From: Quillaja saponaria
Taxonomy: Eukaryota; Streptophyta; Magnoliopsida; Fabales; Quillajaceae
Direction of reading: 5' to 3'
Assembly (NCBI GenBank): GCA_029379385.1
Contig: CM055613.1
Coordinates: forward strand, 24,215,652 to 24,279,651
DNA: 64,000 bases
The notes below the pieces were generated by a model. That model was not told the origin of the DNA. It saw only the letters and a program-made list of their open reading frames with translations, and searched no databases. The position numbers were made by a program, and so were the translations under genes. Position 1 is the first letter of the stretch; every line of letters begins with the position of its first letter. Positions 46,901 through 60,500 of this stretch are shown piece after piece.

Positions 46901-46989
46901 AAATTTAATTATCGGATAAAAATTGACACTTCCTCTCATGGTTAATTTTTTTTTTTTCCCATTAATTTTTAAACTATTCCTAGAATTCA

Positions 46990-47225
46990 TCCTTAACATA
47001 ACGCGCAGTGGGAATACCCAAATCTCCATCTCCCTCTCTATCCTTTCTTTCATTTTCTCTCTGTCTGTGTATGTCCGCTCAGAGAAATTCGCTCTTCTAT
47101 TTGTCCATGCCCAATTCTGATTTTTGAATTGTTGCAGATCTTCGAACCCTAACTTCTCTGACTGGTTTGTGGGATTTTTGTGAATGCAATTTATGAAGCC
47201 TCCTTGGCTGATTTCATTTTTTCTG
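46990..47225 (+). promoter_or_regulatory. Probable 5' UTR exon of the U-box gene, with uORF
   Basis: A pyrimidine-rich leader (TCTCCATCTCCCTCTCTATC onward) ends at a GT donor at 47226. The matching acceptor is the CCCAAAACAG at 48446-48455, giving a 1.23-kb leader intron. A 14-codon uORF (MQFMKPPWLISFFL) starts at 47184. Its last codon is the last codon of this exon, and the first triplet after the splice is TAG (48456-48458). The transcription start is a guess from composition. Confidence 0.55.
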
Positions 47226-48495
47226 GTATGTGTTTTTTGCTTCAAAACCCTAATCTTTTTGCAGTCATTTTTGTTTTTAGCTCTGGAATTTATTGGTATT
47301 TTTGTTGTGGTTTGTTTCTTGAAAATGCCTTCGGATCCCTTTTCTATTAGTTTCGGTGTTTTGTTAGCTCTACTTTTGCGTTTGAATCGAACAAAGTTGG
47401 CAGCTTAATGATTCTGGGGTGGCCATTCCATTCACTCTATAATGAAGGGATACTCATTTATGTTTTCCCACTGTTTTGGAATTTCTATTGACGATGATGG
47501 TGATTTTCGGGTCTCCTCTAAGTGAAGATAGCTAAGAATGCTATTCTCAAATGTCTCGTGTTCCGTCTGAACCATTATGTTATTGGAAGGGATTTCTAAA
47601 TAGTTATTCTGATTAGAAGTTATTTAACCTTCAATTGGGTGTTCGGAAAAATGTGCCTTTTTCTATTTGTTTCATATGCACTGCAATATTTAAGTCACTT
47701 AAGTTTTTATTTTAATTTTTTATTTATATAAAAAAATTTAAACAATTTAACTTTACAAATTAGTATATGGGAATACCAAAATTTCAATTTTTTCCTTACT
47801 CCTATTATTTGGCCTTTGTATTTTTTAGCAAAAATAAAAGAAAATTGTTTGGCCTTCGTATTCTATGTTGTATTTTGATGTTAAGGCCGATTGCTTGCCT
47901 AGAATGCTTTACTTAAGAGAAAATAGTGATTAAGTTCATTTTAACTAATAATGAGAGCAAAAGTAAACCCAGTACTGCCATTATATTGTATAGAACATCA
48001 AATTTACTTACACAGCCACCATGAGAATTGAATACTTTTCAATTTCAGTTTTATTACAAAAGGATTCCTTTTTCTTTTTCTGTTTCTTTTTTTTCCCTGT
48101 TGTTGTTGGTGTAATTGTCTTCCTTTCATTGTACTTCTGATTTATAAATTTGAAGTTATTGAAGCGATTAGACACTTGATCAAATATCACATGTTGAACT
48201 CTGCACTTGTATCATACCTTCTTATATAGGCTTGAAATTTGGACTTGATGTATACTTGCTTTAATCTCACTAGTCCAAATGAAAAAAAGTTCTGTTAGCT
48301 GCTGCAGTGTCGCGCAATATTTTTGTAGTTATTAGTTTTCAAGTGATCCTTTTTTTTCTTGTTTCCTTGTTATTTTTTAAAAGTATTTCCATTTGTTAGT
48401 GACAGATTTACATTTTTTTTCCTCACCTCTTTTTGACCTTTCCTGCCCAAAACAGTAGTGATACTCTTGCGCTGAGGTTACCAACCCAAAATCAA

Positions 48496-51400
48496 ATGAT
48501 GGATATTGCCGAAGTTGAAGAAAATTTGTTTGCTGCCAGTGATGCTAAGGTGTGTTTGTGTACTTGTGTATCTTGTTTTCTTTCTTTGGAATTGGGTTCT
48601 GAATGTGGTGCGTCCTTGTCCTTTTGAGCACTGCTGCTGTGGTAGAATCATCCACATTTTTCTATAGGATTTCTTCTGTAGATAATAAAGTTTAATTTTC
48701 CAAGACATGGAAGAAGGTAAATAACTAGGTATAATACACAATTTTTCAGGAGTGTCCAACTAAATCATATGTATGTGATGCAAACAACGGTGGAGATAAA
48801 CTTGCAAATTTAGGCACACTCTAGGGCATGAAGTTTACACCTTTTAATCCTTTCCTTCTTCTACATCTAAAGTTGTTCAGTGGGATGCATTCCAAAAAAT
48901 ATCTCTATGCTGTTTCTGATGTATCCAGTCCTGAAATAAATCCCCATTTAGGCTTCTAGGATAGTTGACCCTTGGACTTCCTGGATAGTGGGGAATGCAA
49001 GTGCCATTGGGCCAAGGGGCCACTGGCATGTACCCTTAGCTTATAAATAATTGAAGTCTCACCTCCATTGGGAAAAAAAGAACTAGCTATATCTATGAAG
49101 GGTGTCAGACAACTGAAATTACTTTCCTGCAAGGTCGCCACTAATTTCTGAATAATATCAAACAATTTCTTTTTTCTCTTTTTGCAACAGAAGTTAACAG
49201 TTAACACCCCAACTAGTTTAAGATTTAAGGCTTAATTGAGTTGAGTTGCAATAGAAGTTAACAGAGAAGTATAAATTCTTTGTTTTCTTACCCCTCCTCA
49301 AAAAAACCTGTTTCAAGCATGTGTTTCCCTTAGAATTCACTATTGTCTATGTATAACCGACATTGCTAATACAGTGATACTTAATACTACATACACGTCT
49401 ATGGGCGTCTCCTCCAAATCCCAATTGACATGTGCCCGAAATTTCTACGTTTCACATGAGGGGAGGGGGGGGTGTCAATGTGTAATCCCACATTGCTAAG
49501 ATAGTGAGACTTAATGCTACATGTAAGTCTATAGGCCTCTCCTCCTAATACAAATCATATGTGTTTCCTTATGCTAAGAGTGAGACTCCAACAACTATGT
49601 TTTGTAGTTAACTGATGTGTGTTTCCTCATGCAGTTACATTCAGATATGTGCAAGACTCTTTCGGGAGTATATTGCAGAATATTATCAATTTTTCCTTCC
49701 TTGGAAGCTGCGCGGCCTAGGAGCAAACCTGGCATTCAGGCATTATGTTCATTGCACGTTGGCTTAGAGAAGGCCAAGAATGTTCTTCGGCATTGCTCGG
49801 AATGTAGTAAACTTTATTTGGTATGATCCTTTCTCTGTTCATTTTTTTTATTGAACATGACTAATTGACTACTATTATGTGGATAGGGATATGCTTTTTC
49901 TTTTTTTTTTTCCCCATGGGGTTGGTTATCCATCAATAGATTATGAGCTATTTGTTTACCTACTTGGTCTGAAGTAATTCTTCTGGAATGTTTACAGAAT
50001 TACTTTTGTAGTGCAGGCTATAACTGGGGATTCTGTTCTCTCAAAGTTTGAGAAGGCTAAATGTGCCCTTGTAGATAGTCTTAAGCGGGTGGAAGATATT
50101 GTCCAACAATCTATTGGTTGTCAGGTAGTATATAAGCAAATAACAATGGGTGTCAGGTTTTTTATGAGAGTTTTTCACGTTTTACTTTTGCAGTACTTTG
50201 TTTACTTTCTGAAACTAATTTTTGTAGTCATTTGATAATGTCAGATTCAAGAGATTGTGAATGAACTTGAAGGTACATATTTTGCGCTTGATCCACTAGA
50301 GAAGCAAGTTGGTGATGAATTAATCACATTGCTCCAGCAGGGAAGAAAATTCAACGACTCTAATGATAGTAGTGAGCTTGAATCTTTCCACCAGGCTGCT
50401 ACTAGACTAGGGGATCACATCTTCAAGAGCAGCTCTTACAGAAAGAAGAGCTCTCAAGAAACTCATAGAAAGAGCTCGTACTGAGGAAGACAAGCGAAAG
50501 GAATCAATTGTTGCATATCTTTTACATCTGATGAGAAAATACTCCAAGTTATTCAGAAGTGAGTTCTCGGATGACAATGATTCACAGGGTTCTGCACCTT
50601 GTTCTCCTACTGTTCAGGGATCTGTTGAGGACAATGTTCCTGTTGGCCACTGTCAGGCTTTTCAACGAGAGGTTTCCAGACTTAGTTCCTTTAATTTTAA
50701 GCCAAACAATAGAAAATCAGGGCAGATACCCCTTGCACCTGAAGAATTGAGGTGTCCAATATCTCTTCAACTTATGTATGATCCTGTCATCATTGCTTCT
50801 GGGCAAACATATGAAAGGATTTGCATAGAGAAATGGTTCGGTGATGGGCATAATACATGCCCAAAGACTCAACAGAAGCTTTCACACCTTTGTTTGACTC
50901 CTAATTACTGTGTCAAAGGTCTTGTTGCTAATTGGTGCGAACAGAATGGAGTTCCCGTTCCTGGTGGCCCCCCGGAGTCTCTTGATCTTAACTACTGGAG
51001 ATTGGCATTTTCAGAGTCTGAGTCTTCGAATTCGAGATCTGTGGACAGTGTCAGATCTTGCAAGTTGAAGGGCGTCAAGGTGGTTCCTTTAGAAGAGAGT
51101 GGTATCATTGAGGAAGCTGAAGGAAATGAAAATGAAACTGCTTCAGCACATGAAGAGGATACGGAGCATTATCAAAGTTTTCTGACAGTCTTGAAAGAAG
51201 GAAATGATTTGAGGAAAAAGTGTGAAGTGGTAGAACAAATACGGCACTCATTGAAGGATGATGACGAAGCCAGGATTTTGATGGGAGCAAATGGATTTGT
51301 TGAAGCACTTCTATGGTTTCTGCAATCAGCTGTGCATGAAGGGAATGTTACGGCGCAGGAAAGTGGAGCCATGGCTCTCTTCAACCTTGCTGTCAATAAT

Positions 51401-53169
51401 AACAGGTTTGTATTATGGTTCTTCATTTCTAGAGCTTTAATTGATCGACCACCTCCATTTTTCATTTGATAGAGTAATTACATAAACACTGTAGAATCTT
51501 CAAGAGTTATCATGTTATTATCCCAATAACATATATGGCATTTAGATTAAGCGGCAATCAATTACCAGTCTATGAATGCCTATATCTTCACTTTCCCATT
51601 TATCTGATTGTAACGTAATAGTAGTAACTATTTGTCTAGTACTAATATTTGCGGCATTTACAACTGTTTCTTGGGTCTCCGTAAGTTGAGAAAGTAACTG
51701 TTATGCTTTGCTTGAATTCGTAAAATAACTTGTTTGAAGATAATATTTTCTTCTGTTATTGTCATTTTAATATGGCGCCCTTTGTTTGAAAGGAAGTAAT
51801 TAGCCTTACCTGTTTAATAGTTTCCAAGTACCATCTGGAAGAATGAAATTTTGGGGAAAGTTAAATTGTAGCATCTTATTTTTTATGGATATGAAGAAAA
51901 TATAGCGAGTTTTATGTTTAATTTAGCATATGAATAATAATGTTGATAATCTTTTTGAAATATCGAGGTGCCCTCAGGTTCTTATAACTAGAGGAGCATG
52001 AATGCATGATGTAAGTGGATGATAAAGAAGTGTATCCTGGTCTAAAAATCATCATAGGTTTATGGAAGTCATTTTACTCAGCGTATGTGCTAGAACTCCT
52101 CATTGAAAGTCCAAAAGTAGAGGACAAAGTTAATCTTTTTTATCTTTTTGAATAAAATGTTCAAGTTTAGCTAGAGGTTGCAGAGATATAGGATAAGATG
52201 TTTGTTAACTCTTGCTAAGTTGTTATAAGCTTGATTTCCTTTGCTTATCGATATGATAGTGTCTTTGGTTTATGTCACTTCTTACAACTAGTTCTGCATC
52301 TGATTATGTTTTGTATTCTCTGAACTGTAGTAAGTTTATCAATAACAAATGCTTGCTTTAAATTTTTTTTATACAGAAATAAGGAAATTATGTTAGAAGC
52401 AGGAGTTATGTCACTGTTGGAGGACATGATTTCGAACTCTAGCTCCTATGGTTGTGCAACGGCCCTCTATCTGAATCTTTCCTGCCTTGAGCAAGCCAAG
52501 CCTGTAATTGGCACGAGTCAGGCAGTGCCTTTCCTAATCCAGCTCCTTCAAACTAACACTGAAGTCCAATGCAAGCTTGATGCCCTCCATGCCCTCTATA
52601 ATTTATCTACCTTCCCCTCCAATATTCCAAACCTCCTTTCAGCTGGCATTGTTGGGGGCCTTCAGTCCCTTCTTGTAGGTTCCAAAGACCACATGTGGAC
52701 AGAAAAATGCTTAGCTGTTTTAACAAATTTGACTTCGAGTCAATCTGGACAAGAGGAAATTATATCAAACCCTGGACTAATAAGTAGGCTGGCAGCAATA
52801 TTGGACATTGGTGAACCCCTTGAGCAGGAGCAAGCTGCTGCTTGTCTCCTAATTTTGTGTAACAGGAATGAGAAGTGCTGTGAGATGGTCCTGCAGGAAG
52901 GGGCAATACCTGCTCTGGTGTCTATTTCAGTGAATGGGACCTCAAGAGGAAGAGAGAAGTCCCAGAAACTTCTGATGCTGTTCAGGGAGCAGCGACAGCG
53001 AGACCAGTCTCCTGATGAAGTGCATCATCAGTTTCCAGCCAAAAGTAGTGATGAATCAATGCCTGCTCCCGAAACAAAGCCGCTATGTAAATCAATGTCA
53101 AGAAGAAAGGTGGGCAAACCGTTTAGCTTTTTCTGGAAAAGCAAGAGCTATTCAGTTTACCAGTGTTAA
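48496..53169 (+). CDS. U-box/ARM E3 ubiquitin ligase, PUB45/PUB6/PUB7 type (one-base frameshift)
   Basis: Five coding exons: 48496-48549, 49635-49820, 50017-50124, 50245-51405 and 52377-53169, about 766 residues if the frame were whole. It would transfer ubiquitin from an E2 to targets that are not known. A conserved N-terminal helical domain (LHSDMCKTLSGVYC, FPSLEAARPRSKPGIQALCS) covers residues 18-270. The U-box lies near 280-355 (EELRCPISLQLMYDPVIIAS, GHNTCPKTQQKLSH). ARM-like repeats cover about 430-700 and the end is SKSYSVYQC. The run GGGG at 50410-50413 has one G more than the frame allows: RLG reads into DHIFKSSSY and a stop, whereas the other frame gives the conserved ITSSRAALTERR. 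It is either a real knockout or a consensus error. Start chosen because MDIAEVEEN matches the family. Confidence 0.9.
49370..49545. repeat. Diverged duplicated repeat in an intron of the U-box gene
   Basis: Two copies about 120 bp apart share CATTGCTAA.A.AGTGA.ACTTAAT, CTACAT and GTCTAT.GGC.TCTCCTCC. The second copy follows a G-run (GGGGAGGGGGGGG). It looks like a fragment of a dispersed element. Confidence 0.65.
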
Positions 53170-53585
53170 AGCCCATGGGGTTGTAAATTTCCACTTGTAT
53201 CTTTTTTCTTCTTTCTTTCTCCTGCTTTTGTCATCCTCTCCCATCCTGTTCCCATGGGCATTGCTGATTTTTTGTTTCCAAAGCGGAGAATAGATGTACA
53301 GGCCTTTGTGATCTATGCATTTTTGTTTTTCCTTTCCTCTCCTTATGGTAAGGGTACATGTAATGTAATATGAATTTGTATAATTGAAAGTAGATTCACT
53401 TATGGAATCGTCTCTTTATATGGCTAAACTGACGATTCATTTAGTCTCTGGCTGAATATTTTGTCAAGGTTCTTTTTGGTCACGTCGAGAGATTTATTTC
53501 AGCTATGTTTACACGTGTATTAGCCTATGAACATGAACATTTGTATAAGAAAATATAATCTCGGCTTAAGATAACAAAAATTATA
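53170..53585. other. 3' UTR and downstream of the U-box gene
   Basis: TC-rich sequence then AT-rich; ATGTAATGTAATATG near 53358 is a plausible polyadenylation zone. No other gene. Confidence 0.5.
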
Positions 53586-53656
53586 GCCTGTCAAGCTCAG
53601 TTAGTAGAGCGCAAGGCTCTTAACCTTGTGGTCGTGGGTTCAGCCCACGGTGGGCT
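53586..53656 (+). tRNA. tRNA-Lys(CTT)-like, shortened T arm
   Basis: Acceptor GCCTGTC pairs with GGTGGGC with several G-U pairs. The D arm AGCTCAGTTAGTAGAGC and anticodon arm CAAGGCTCTTAACCTTG (anticodon CTT) match plant tRNA-Lys. The T arm reads GTGGGTTCAGCCCAC, two bases short of GTGGGTTCGAGCCCCAC, so the seven-base T loop cannot form normally. It is probably a pseudogene or a relic; no TTTT terminator follows directly. Confidence 0.7.
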
Positions 53657-54580
53657 TATAAGTCATTATCTTTATGCTCACCACATAAATTACTATTTAT
53701 TTAATTAATCTGTAAACTGGGTTTTCTAAATTGGCATCTCAGGACAGCATCAGCTACAGTAAGTACGTTGGAGATCCGACAATCTCTGCAATTTGCTTTG
53801 GGTTCAAGCAATATTTGTATGTTTGTTTCTCGTGTTTTAATTTATATTTTGGTTTATTAGAGTTGGAGTTTTATGTAAATTTGTACACAAATTTTAAAGT
53901 CTCTGTCCTGACTGATCTGTTGGCTTAATTTGATTGGTTGTTAAGGGAATAGAAAGGATTAGAGGAGAACAGAAAGGAAGCTTACCTAAAAAAATTTTAA
54001 GGTCTGATATGATAGAGAACGTAAATTTATAATATAAATTATTTAAATAGAAAAAATTTTATTTCAAAGTGAATGATACTTAAAAAGTATGTAATTACCT
54101 TCTGGTGTAGAATTGTTTGGTTAAAGCAAATAGGTATTTATTTGACTGTTTGGTCATGAATGAGTTTATATCAAGGCAGGTCCCACAAAAATATTGTCTT
54201 GGTCGCTCTTCTTAGTTCTTTCCTAACTCAACTCAATGTTCCCAACACTGGAAGCCAATTCTCCCCTCTCGCTTCCCTCCACTTCCCCAGACCAAACCGA
54301 ACAAAAGCCAAAATTTATAGCGCTACGTGACCCCGTAATCTTAGTACGTTTTTTTTATTTTTTTTTATAGAAGTTAACAATCTGTGTACGACAATTTGTC
54401 TTGGAAGTTGGAACCCAGGGAAATCTGTGTAATAGGAGTATAGATTAGCGGTAAAGTTTACTCACCCCCCAAAACTTGACCTAAAAAACCAGGAGCTTTT
54501 GCTTTTTCATAAACTTGAAAGATCCCAAATTAGCAACTGGGTCATTGTCGTTTTTGTATCATTTCGAATTTGAATTCTTG
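53657..54580. other. Intergenic: promoter and 5' UTR of the DUF3537 gene
   Basis: AT-rich to about 54160, then more mixed sequence (54180-54310 with CCCTCTCGCTTCCCTCCACT). No gene is seen. The first ATG of the downstream gene is at 54581. Confidence 0.5.
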
Positions 54581-55564
54581 ATGGCTAATCCCCCTTTAGA
54601 GACAGAACAATCTCCCACTCAAACCCATCTTCTAGGTTCAAATTCAAATCAGAATAGTAACCCCCAAGAAGATGAAGAAGAAGAAAGCCAAGAGACACCA
54701 CTTGATCAGACCCTTGAGCGGTTAGAGAAATTTCTTACTTTTCTTGGGTTTAACCAGTCTTCTGCGTTGGGTTTTCTTCTGTCTTGGACTGCTTTTATAA
54801 TCGTGGGTGTGGCTGTACCAGTCGTTGTTCTCGAGCTCTGCGATTGTTCTGAGTGCCAGAAGTATCAGATAAAGAATTTCGAGCTAGATATCATCGTCTC
54901 TCAGGCGTGTCTTGCCGCTATTTCATTGCTATGCTTTTCCTACAATCTACGCAAGTATGGTCTTAGGAGGTTCCTCTTCGTTGATCGGTACAGTGGCCAA
55001 ATGACACGCTTGCGCGATGCATACATTAAGCAGATATCGGTCAGTAAATTCCAATTCCAATTCTAATTCTGCATCCTTCGGTTATTGGAAATGGTCTGTG
55101 GGTAAATGGTATATGTGTGTGTACTCTCGCAAATGCTTGAAAATGATAAATAGTGATACTAAAAGGGAAATTAAATTAAATTTACAGAAACTATACCCGG
55201 GATTTTATCCAATTCCAAGTGATTTATCAAGATCTGTGCTTCTTTAAAATCTGATTATGTGGTTCAAATATTTAATGTTTCATTACTTTGTTTCCTCTCT
55301 TTTTCCCAATTGTTTTAGCTAATTCTGTAATTTATATACATATGACTGGTAAACATCAAGCCATTTACAGAAAGAGCAGTTTATGTGAATATCTGAATGC
55401 AGTGTGCTTACCAAAATGTCACCATGTTTCCTTTCTAAACTAAACCTTTGAAACCACGATACGATTACTTTCATTTTTTTCATACTATGTTCTCCGAGCT
55501 CTATAATGCTGAATACCTGAACTCAATTGCTATATACCCTTCCCCTCCACCCATTCACTCTGTT

Positions 55565-55597
<33 letters not shown>

Positions 55598-57574
55598 GAA
55601 ACCCCATTATAAAATAACTAAAAAAATTATTTTCATAGGGTTCTTTATGCTTGCTTGCTCTCTGGGTGCTGCCGTGTTTCATTCTTAAGACAGCCCGTGA
55701 GATCATTCGTATTTATTATGTACATCATGATTCGTGGTGGATGTCAGTTGCTATTTTATTAGCTTTGGTTACATCGTGGACTTATGTGAGTACTATCTCT
55801 CTATCAGCCAGCATTTTGTTTCACTTAGTCTGCAATTTGCAAGTTATCCACTTTGATGACTACGGGAAGCTTTTGGAAAGGGAATCTAATGTGTTGATTT
55901 ACATGGAGGAACACATTCGCCTGCGGTACCATCTCTCTAAGATAAGCCATAGGTTCAGAATCTTTCTTGTACTGGAGTTCTTGGCTGTCACAGCTAGCCA
56001 ATTTATAACTCTATTGCAGATCACGGGATATGGTAGATTGATTACTTTCACAAATGGTGGAGATTTTGCTGTAAGTTTAGTAATTTCATTCATCTATATA
56101 CCCTCAAAGGGCTTCTGCATGTAAATTCTATTAGATCTTCTTACGGATTGTTAGGCTCGTTACAAACTATTCATACATAAAAACTTCATGCATTGGACTG
56201 CATCCAGTTCTTGTGAAGAAATGGATCCCTTGATTTTGAAATTCTTTGATTTTCATTTCCTTCTGTGGTTAAGATTCAATGCTCTAAAGTTGCAATTTTT
56301 GAAGTTCCCTTTCCCTTTCTTTTGACCATCCTTTCAGGTATCCACAATTGTTCAGGTGGTTGGAATCATTATTTGCTTGCATGCAGCAACCAAGATTTCT
56401 CACAGAGCCCAAGGTATTGCATCACTTGCAAGCAGATGGCATGCATTAGTAACATCTGCTTCGACTGATGCGTCTCAGCTGAGGATTTCTCCTAGTGTAG
56501 GTAACTTGGAGGCTGCAAACCAAGTGAATTTACTACACAGAAATTACTCTGAAAGTGATTTGGAATCACTAGATTCTGTTGGATTGCCTTCAACCACGCA
56601 ACTACCTTCTTATACGTCCTCATATCACAAGAGACAGGCCTTTGGTATAAACATCTGTTATTTGACTTTTCTTTCTTTCTTTTTAAAAAAAAATAAAGAA
56701 ATTAGCTGAATATCAGAATAAGTGTCAAACAAAAATAACAGTACACTATTTCCCTATGGAAATATAAAATAATTATAATAATATAAATATTATAACAAAC
56801 TGACACCCTATAGGATACATATCTGATATGATGTCATATCAGACCAGTTTTCTATCTATATTCTGTATTGTACCTTACTTTCTACTGTTAATGAACAAAG
56901 TTATGACAACAAATAATGCAAATATTCACCATAAAAATTATCTTGTTGCATCTTAAGGAATTCTAATACATGAAATCTGTAAACATCAGGAAAATCTTTA
57001 TATACAGATTATAGAAACATCATTAATGAAGCTTTGAATTAATATCAAACTGAATTGTGTTCCTTTAGTTGCATAATGTCTATTTCAACACGAGTTGGTT
57101 GTCTTACATAATTTAATTACCTTCTCTAGCGTCATAGCACATTATGGTTTTGTTATAAAGTCGCTCGTGTTCATATCTACTGAAGTACATCACTAGAAAT
57201 ATGTCTTCTGTTACCCTTTTTGTTTTTGAAAATCTTTTTCATCATTTGTAGGTGCAGGACATTGTTTGCTATTCTTTATATCTAGTTACCTTTACTGATC
57301 TACTCTTACATAGTTGTTAGAGGATAAGATAAATCTATTTTCGCTGGTTCGATTTTGTCAACTTCTTTTCTTTGGTTACATCTGCTAGTATACAGCAAAC
57401 AGTCCTCTCATGCTTGGTATTTTCTTTGAATATGCAGTTATGTATTTGCAGAGCAATCCCGGAGGGATAACTATTTTTGGATGGACAGTTGACCGGGCTC
57501 TTATAAACACGATATTTTTCATTGAACTCTCTCTCGTTACTTTCGTGCTTGGCAAGACTATAATATTCAGCTGA
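54581..57574 (+). CDS. DUF3537 membrane protein (GRL-like), At1g67570 type
   Basis: Four exons, 54581-55039, 55639-56070, 56338-56644 and 57438-57574, total 1,335 nt and 444 residues with all junctions in phase. The N-terminus is polar and acidic (QEDEEEESQETPLDQ). About seven hydrophobic helices follow: SALGFLLSWTAFIIVGVAVP, ACLAAISLLCFSY, LCLLALWVLPCFIL, WWMSVAILLALVTSW, FLVLEFLAVTASQFI, VSTIVQVVGIIICL and NTIFFIELSLVTFVLGKTII. DUF3537 proteins are plant membrane proteins proposed to be distant relatives of insect gustatory and odorant receptors; their function in plants is not established. A Ser-rich cytoplasmic loop (SESDLESLDSVGLPSTTQ) precedes the last helix. The gene looks intact. Confidence 0.92.
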
Positions 57575-60500
57575 TGCTTGTTAGGTATCAATTCACCAAA
57601 CTGACATCAAGGGTCGTTCAGGTCTTATAAGAAGAGTTATTTTGACCATGCAGGTTGCTGCTGTCATTTTGATAAAAAAAAGCCCTCAGTTTTGTGATCT
57701 TCCTCACTTGCAAAGCGATTATTCAATAGTAGGCATTTCACCAAGTTATATTATCCAGCGGGCAAACAATCATGCAACGCAAATGATCTGGCGAGTGGTG
57801 AGTTAATTCATAATGGGAGAAGGGAGGTGATAGCAAAATTTGTATGGACTTGAAATCTTTACGACCTATTTTTCGAACGTTTGTTGTATATATGTTATCC
57901 ACTAATTCTTTTTGATCGTCCTTCCTTGTACCTCAAATTAGAATGAAACTGCTTATAAAACTATTTTTGACCAAAAGGTATTTTGGTTTTCAAGTTAGTG
58001 TTTAGAATATGCATCTCTTTCGACATGTCACTTATGATCAATTTAAATATCACTCAACAACGGAAGAGGCTATATCGTATATTTGTGTAAAAAGGATTTT
58101 ATGTTACCATATACCATAAAACAAAATGATTTCCGACATTTCCTTATTCATTCATTTTTACTCATGTTAAAAATTATCATTAATTACTACTATTAAAACT
58201 ACATTTTTGTCATCACTTACGATTTACTTATCCTTTCTGAATTCTGAGATCCAAAAACGCAAATAATAACCCTCAAGTCAATCGCAGCTTTTCCCAACCT
58301 CAGACCAAACCAAAGTAGAACTTTCTTCAGACTACAGGCATATTTGGTAGAAGGCTACTATTTTCACTCGCTAAAATTTCCTCACAAATTTGTTAATCTC
58401 ACTTAATTAGATGGAACATGTAACACAGTAGAACTAATTATTTCACTTTTTGACAGAAATAATCTCCTATTTGGTTTTTGTTTAAAGCTAGTGCATCAAC
58501 AATTCTTTGTTGACGATTCTGGGCACTGGCTCTTAACTGAAGCCAACATCAATGGTAGTCAAGTTAACCATCCACTAGTCATATTTAAATGTTGATCCTC
58601 AATTACCAATTATATATCGCCCAAAGATTAGATATTTGTCATTCTTTCCATCTGCAACACTTTAAAATTAGCTACAGTCCAACAGTACCCTAAATTAGTG
58701 TGGATGCCCCCAAACCAAACCACCATTTTGTTTTCCATCTGGCAAGTATCTTACCATACTAATACAACCCGGGCCAACATGTAAAAGTTTCCTCTTTCAC
58801 CAATAACCAAAAAACGACTACTTGAAATCACGTCAGCAGCATTCCCTTCTGTACTTCTGACAATTTCTAGAATCTACACCACCTAGACTAATACCCCGAC
58901 CAGTTGATTACTTATAATATCCAACATGTGTTTCTATTTTCATTAACCCTGTCTACTAAATCGGATTCTAATAAGCCAATGAAATTCTTCAGCTGGACTT
59001 TAAACCCAAGGGCTTCCTTCGGATTGTTTAGGGAGCACAAAACCTGAGAAACAGCCGACGTCAAGACATCACCTTTTTGATTGAGTATGATGGGTCATAT
59101 GATTACAAATTACTTCTAGCAAGGCTGCAACCTGGGACTATGCCGCAAACCATCCTGAGGACATTGTTGTTATGAGTCTGAATTGGTCGTGACATTACCT
59201 GCATAATGCATGGAAATGACAGCACATTCTTCGTCTATACTGCTTATGCCTTGTCTACTACATCGCACAGCAGGTCAATGACTCGTGAATGGTAAGTGAA
59301 TGCTTTGTAATTCAGTCTCTAGCAACTCATTTCCACAGCTGTGCCTATAATACAGTTTTACCAAATAATGAGCATAAACTTGTAGCTCTTTATATTGGCT
59401 ACATTTGAAGAAGTAAATGGATCTCTCTTAAAAATCTAAACACCAACCCACCAGATCAAGCAAAATTTGAACACAGCATCAGTTTCACTAGGAATGGGGA
59501 AAGAGAAAAAGTTAAATTAAACAAATCAAGAATTTTACTGCAGAAATTGCAAATGAACAGAGAAAAGGTGGGTTATAGCTTTACATTTTTAATCTGCTAA
59601 TGAAATGCCAGGTGAATATAAAAGCTTTTCTCAATTAATATTACATCTGCACATATTTCATGAAATAAACCAAGGCCATTAATCTCCACTGACATCCCAA
59701 CCGGATAAAAGATATATGAATTTTAGTAATAGCAAACTTCAATTTAAATAATTTTCTATTATCCAGACACAAATGGAATTTCTAGTTTCTATCAAAAAAC
59801 ATTGAATCGTCTCATTATTTGCTTAAGCATAAAAACCATGATATTGCATAAAGATTAGACAAACATATTTAACTTGAAACAAAAAGGTAACAGGTTATCA
59901 ACATTTTAATTGCACTTCCATGCGTGAACTACAACATAATGTTAAAATGAATGAGAAGAAAGAGTTGATTGCATAATGCCTCGACAATATCCAAATTAGT
60001 TCCCCCAATACTCTGCAAAGTTTGAATAGAACTGCTGGAGAACCCAAGGCAGCGGGGTTGTCAAAAGTATACGAAACCATCAACACTCAACATATGTTTC
60101 AGAATTGGTTTAGCAGAAATCCTTTATATACACAAATGACTGTTCTTGTTACACACTTAAACAGTAAAAGGCTCCAGAAGTAAGATTCTCTTCAACTGTA
60201 ACCATACTACTATTTTTGACCAAGTCACTAGAATCGTATATGATTTCTAGATCAAAGAAGGTGCAAAACAGAATTTAAAAAGATAATTGGTGAATACATA
60301 TCTTCATGGAATCTAACATAATATAACAAACTAAGGTTTGCATAGTACCTCTAGAGAGCCTGAAGGGAATACTAACTGAAGTTCTATAATTCCAGGATAT
60401 ACAGGTAACCTCCTCAACCTGCTTGCTTTGTTACTGCAGTGAGATCCGCAGACAAACGTCATAAGAAATATTCGGATTGGTGAAAGTTTGAATCTTCATT

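Noticed and set aside
46589..47245. 218-residue minus-strand frame
   Set aside because: It is antisense to the U-box leader, has low-complexity composition and no homology.
55570..55600. Long T-run in a DUF3537 intron as a possible retrotransposon tail
   Set aside because: It precedes a normal acceptor site and has no target duplication or element body.
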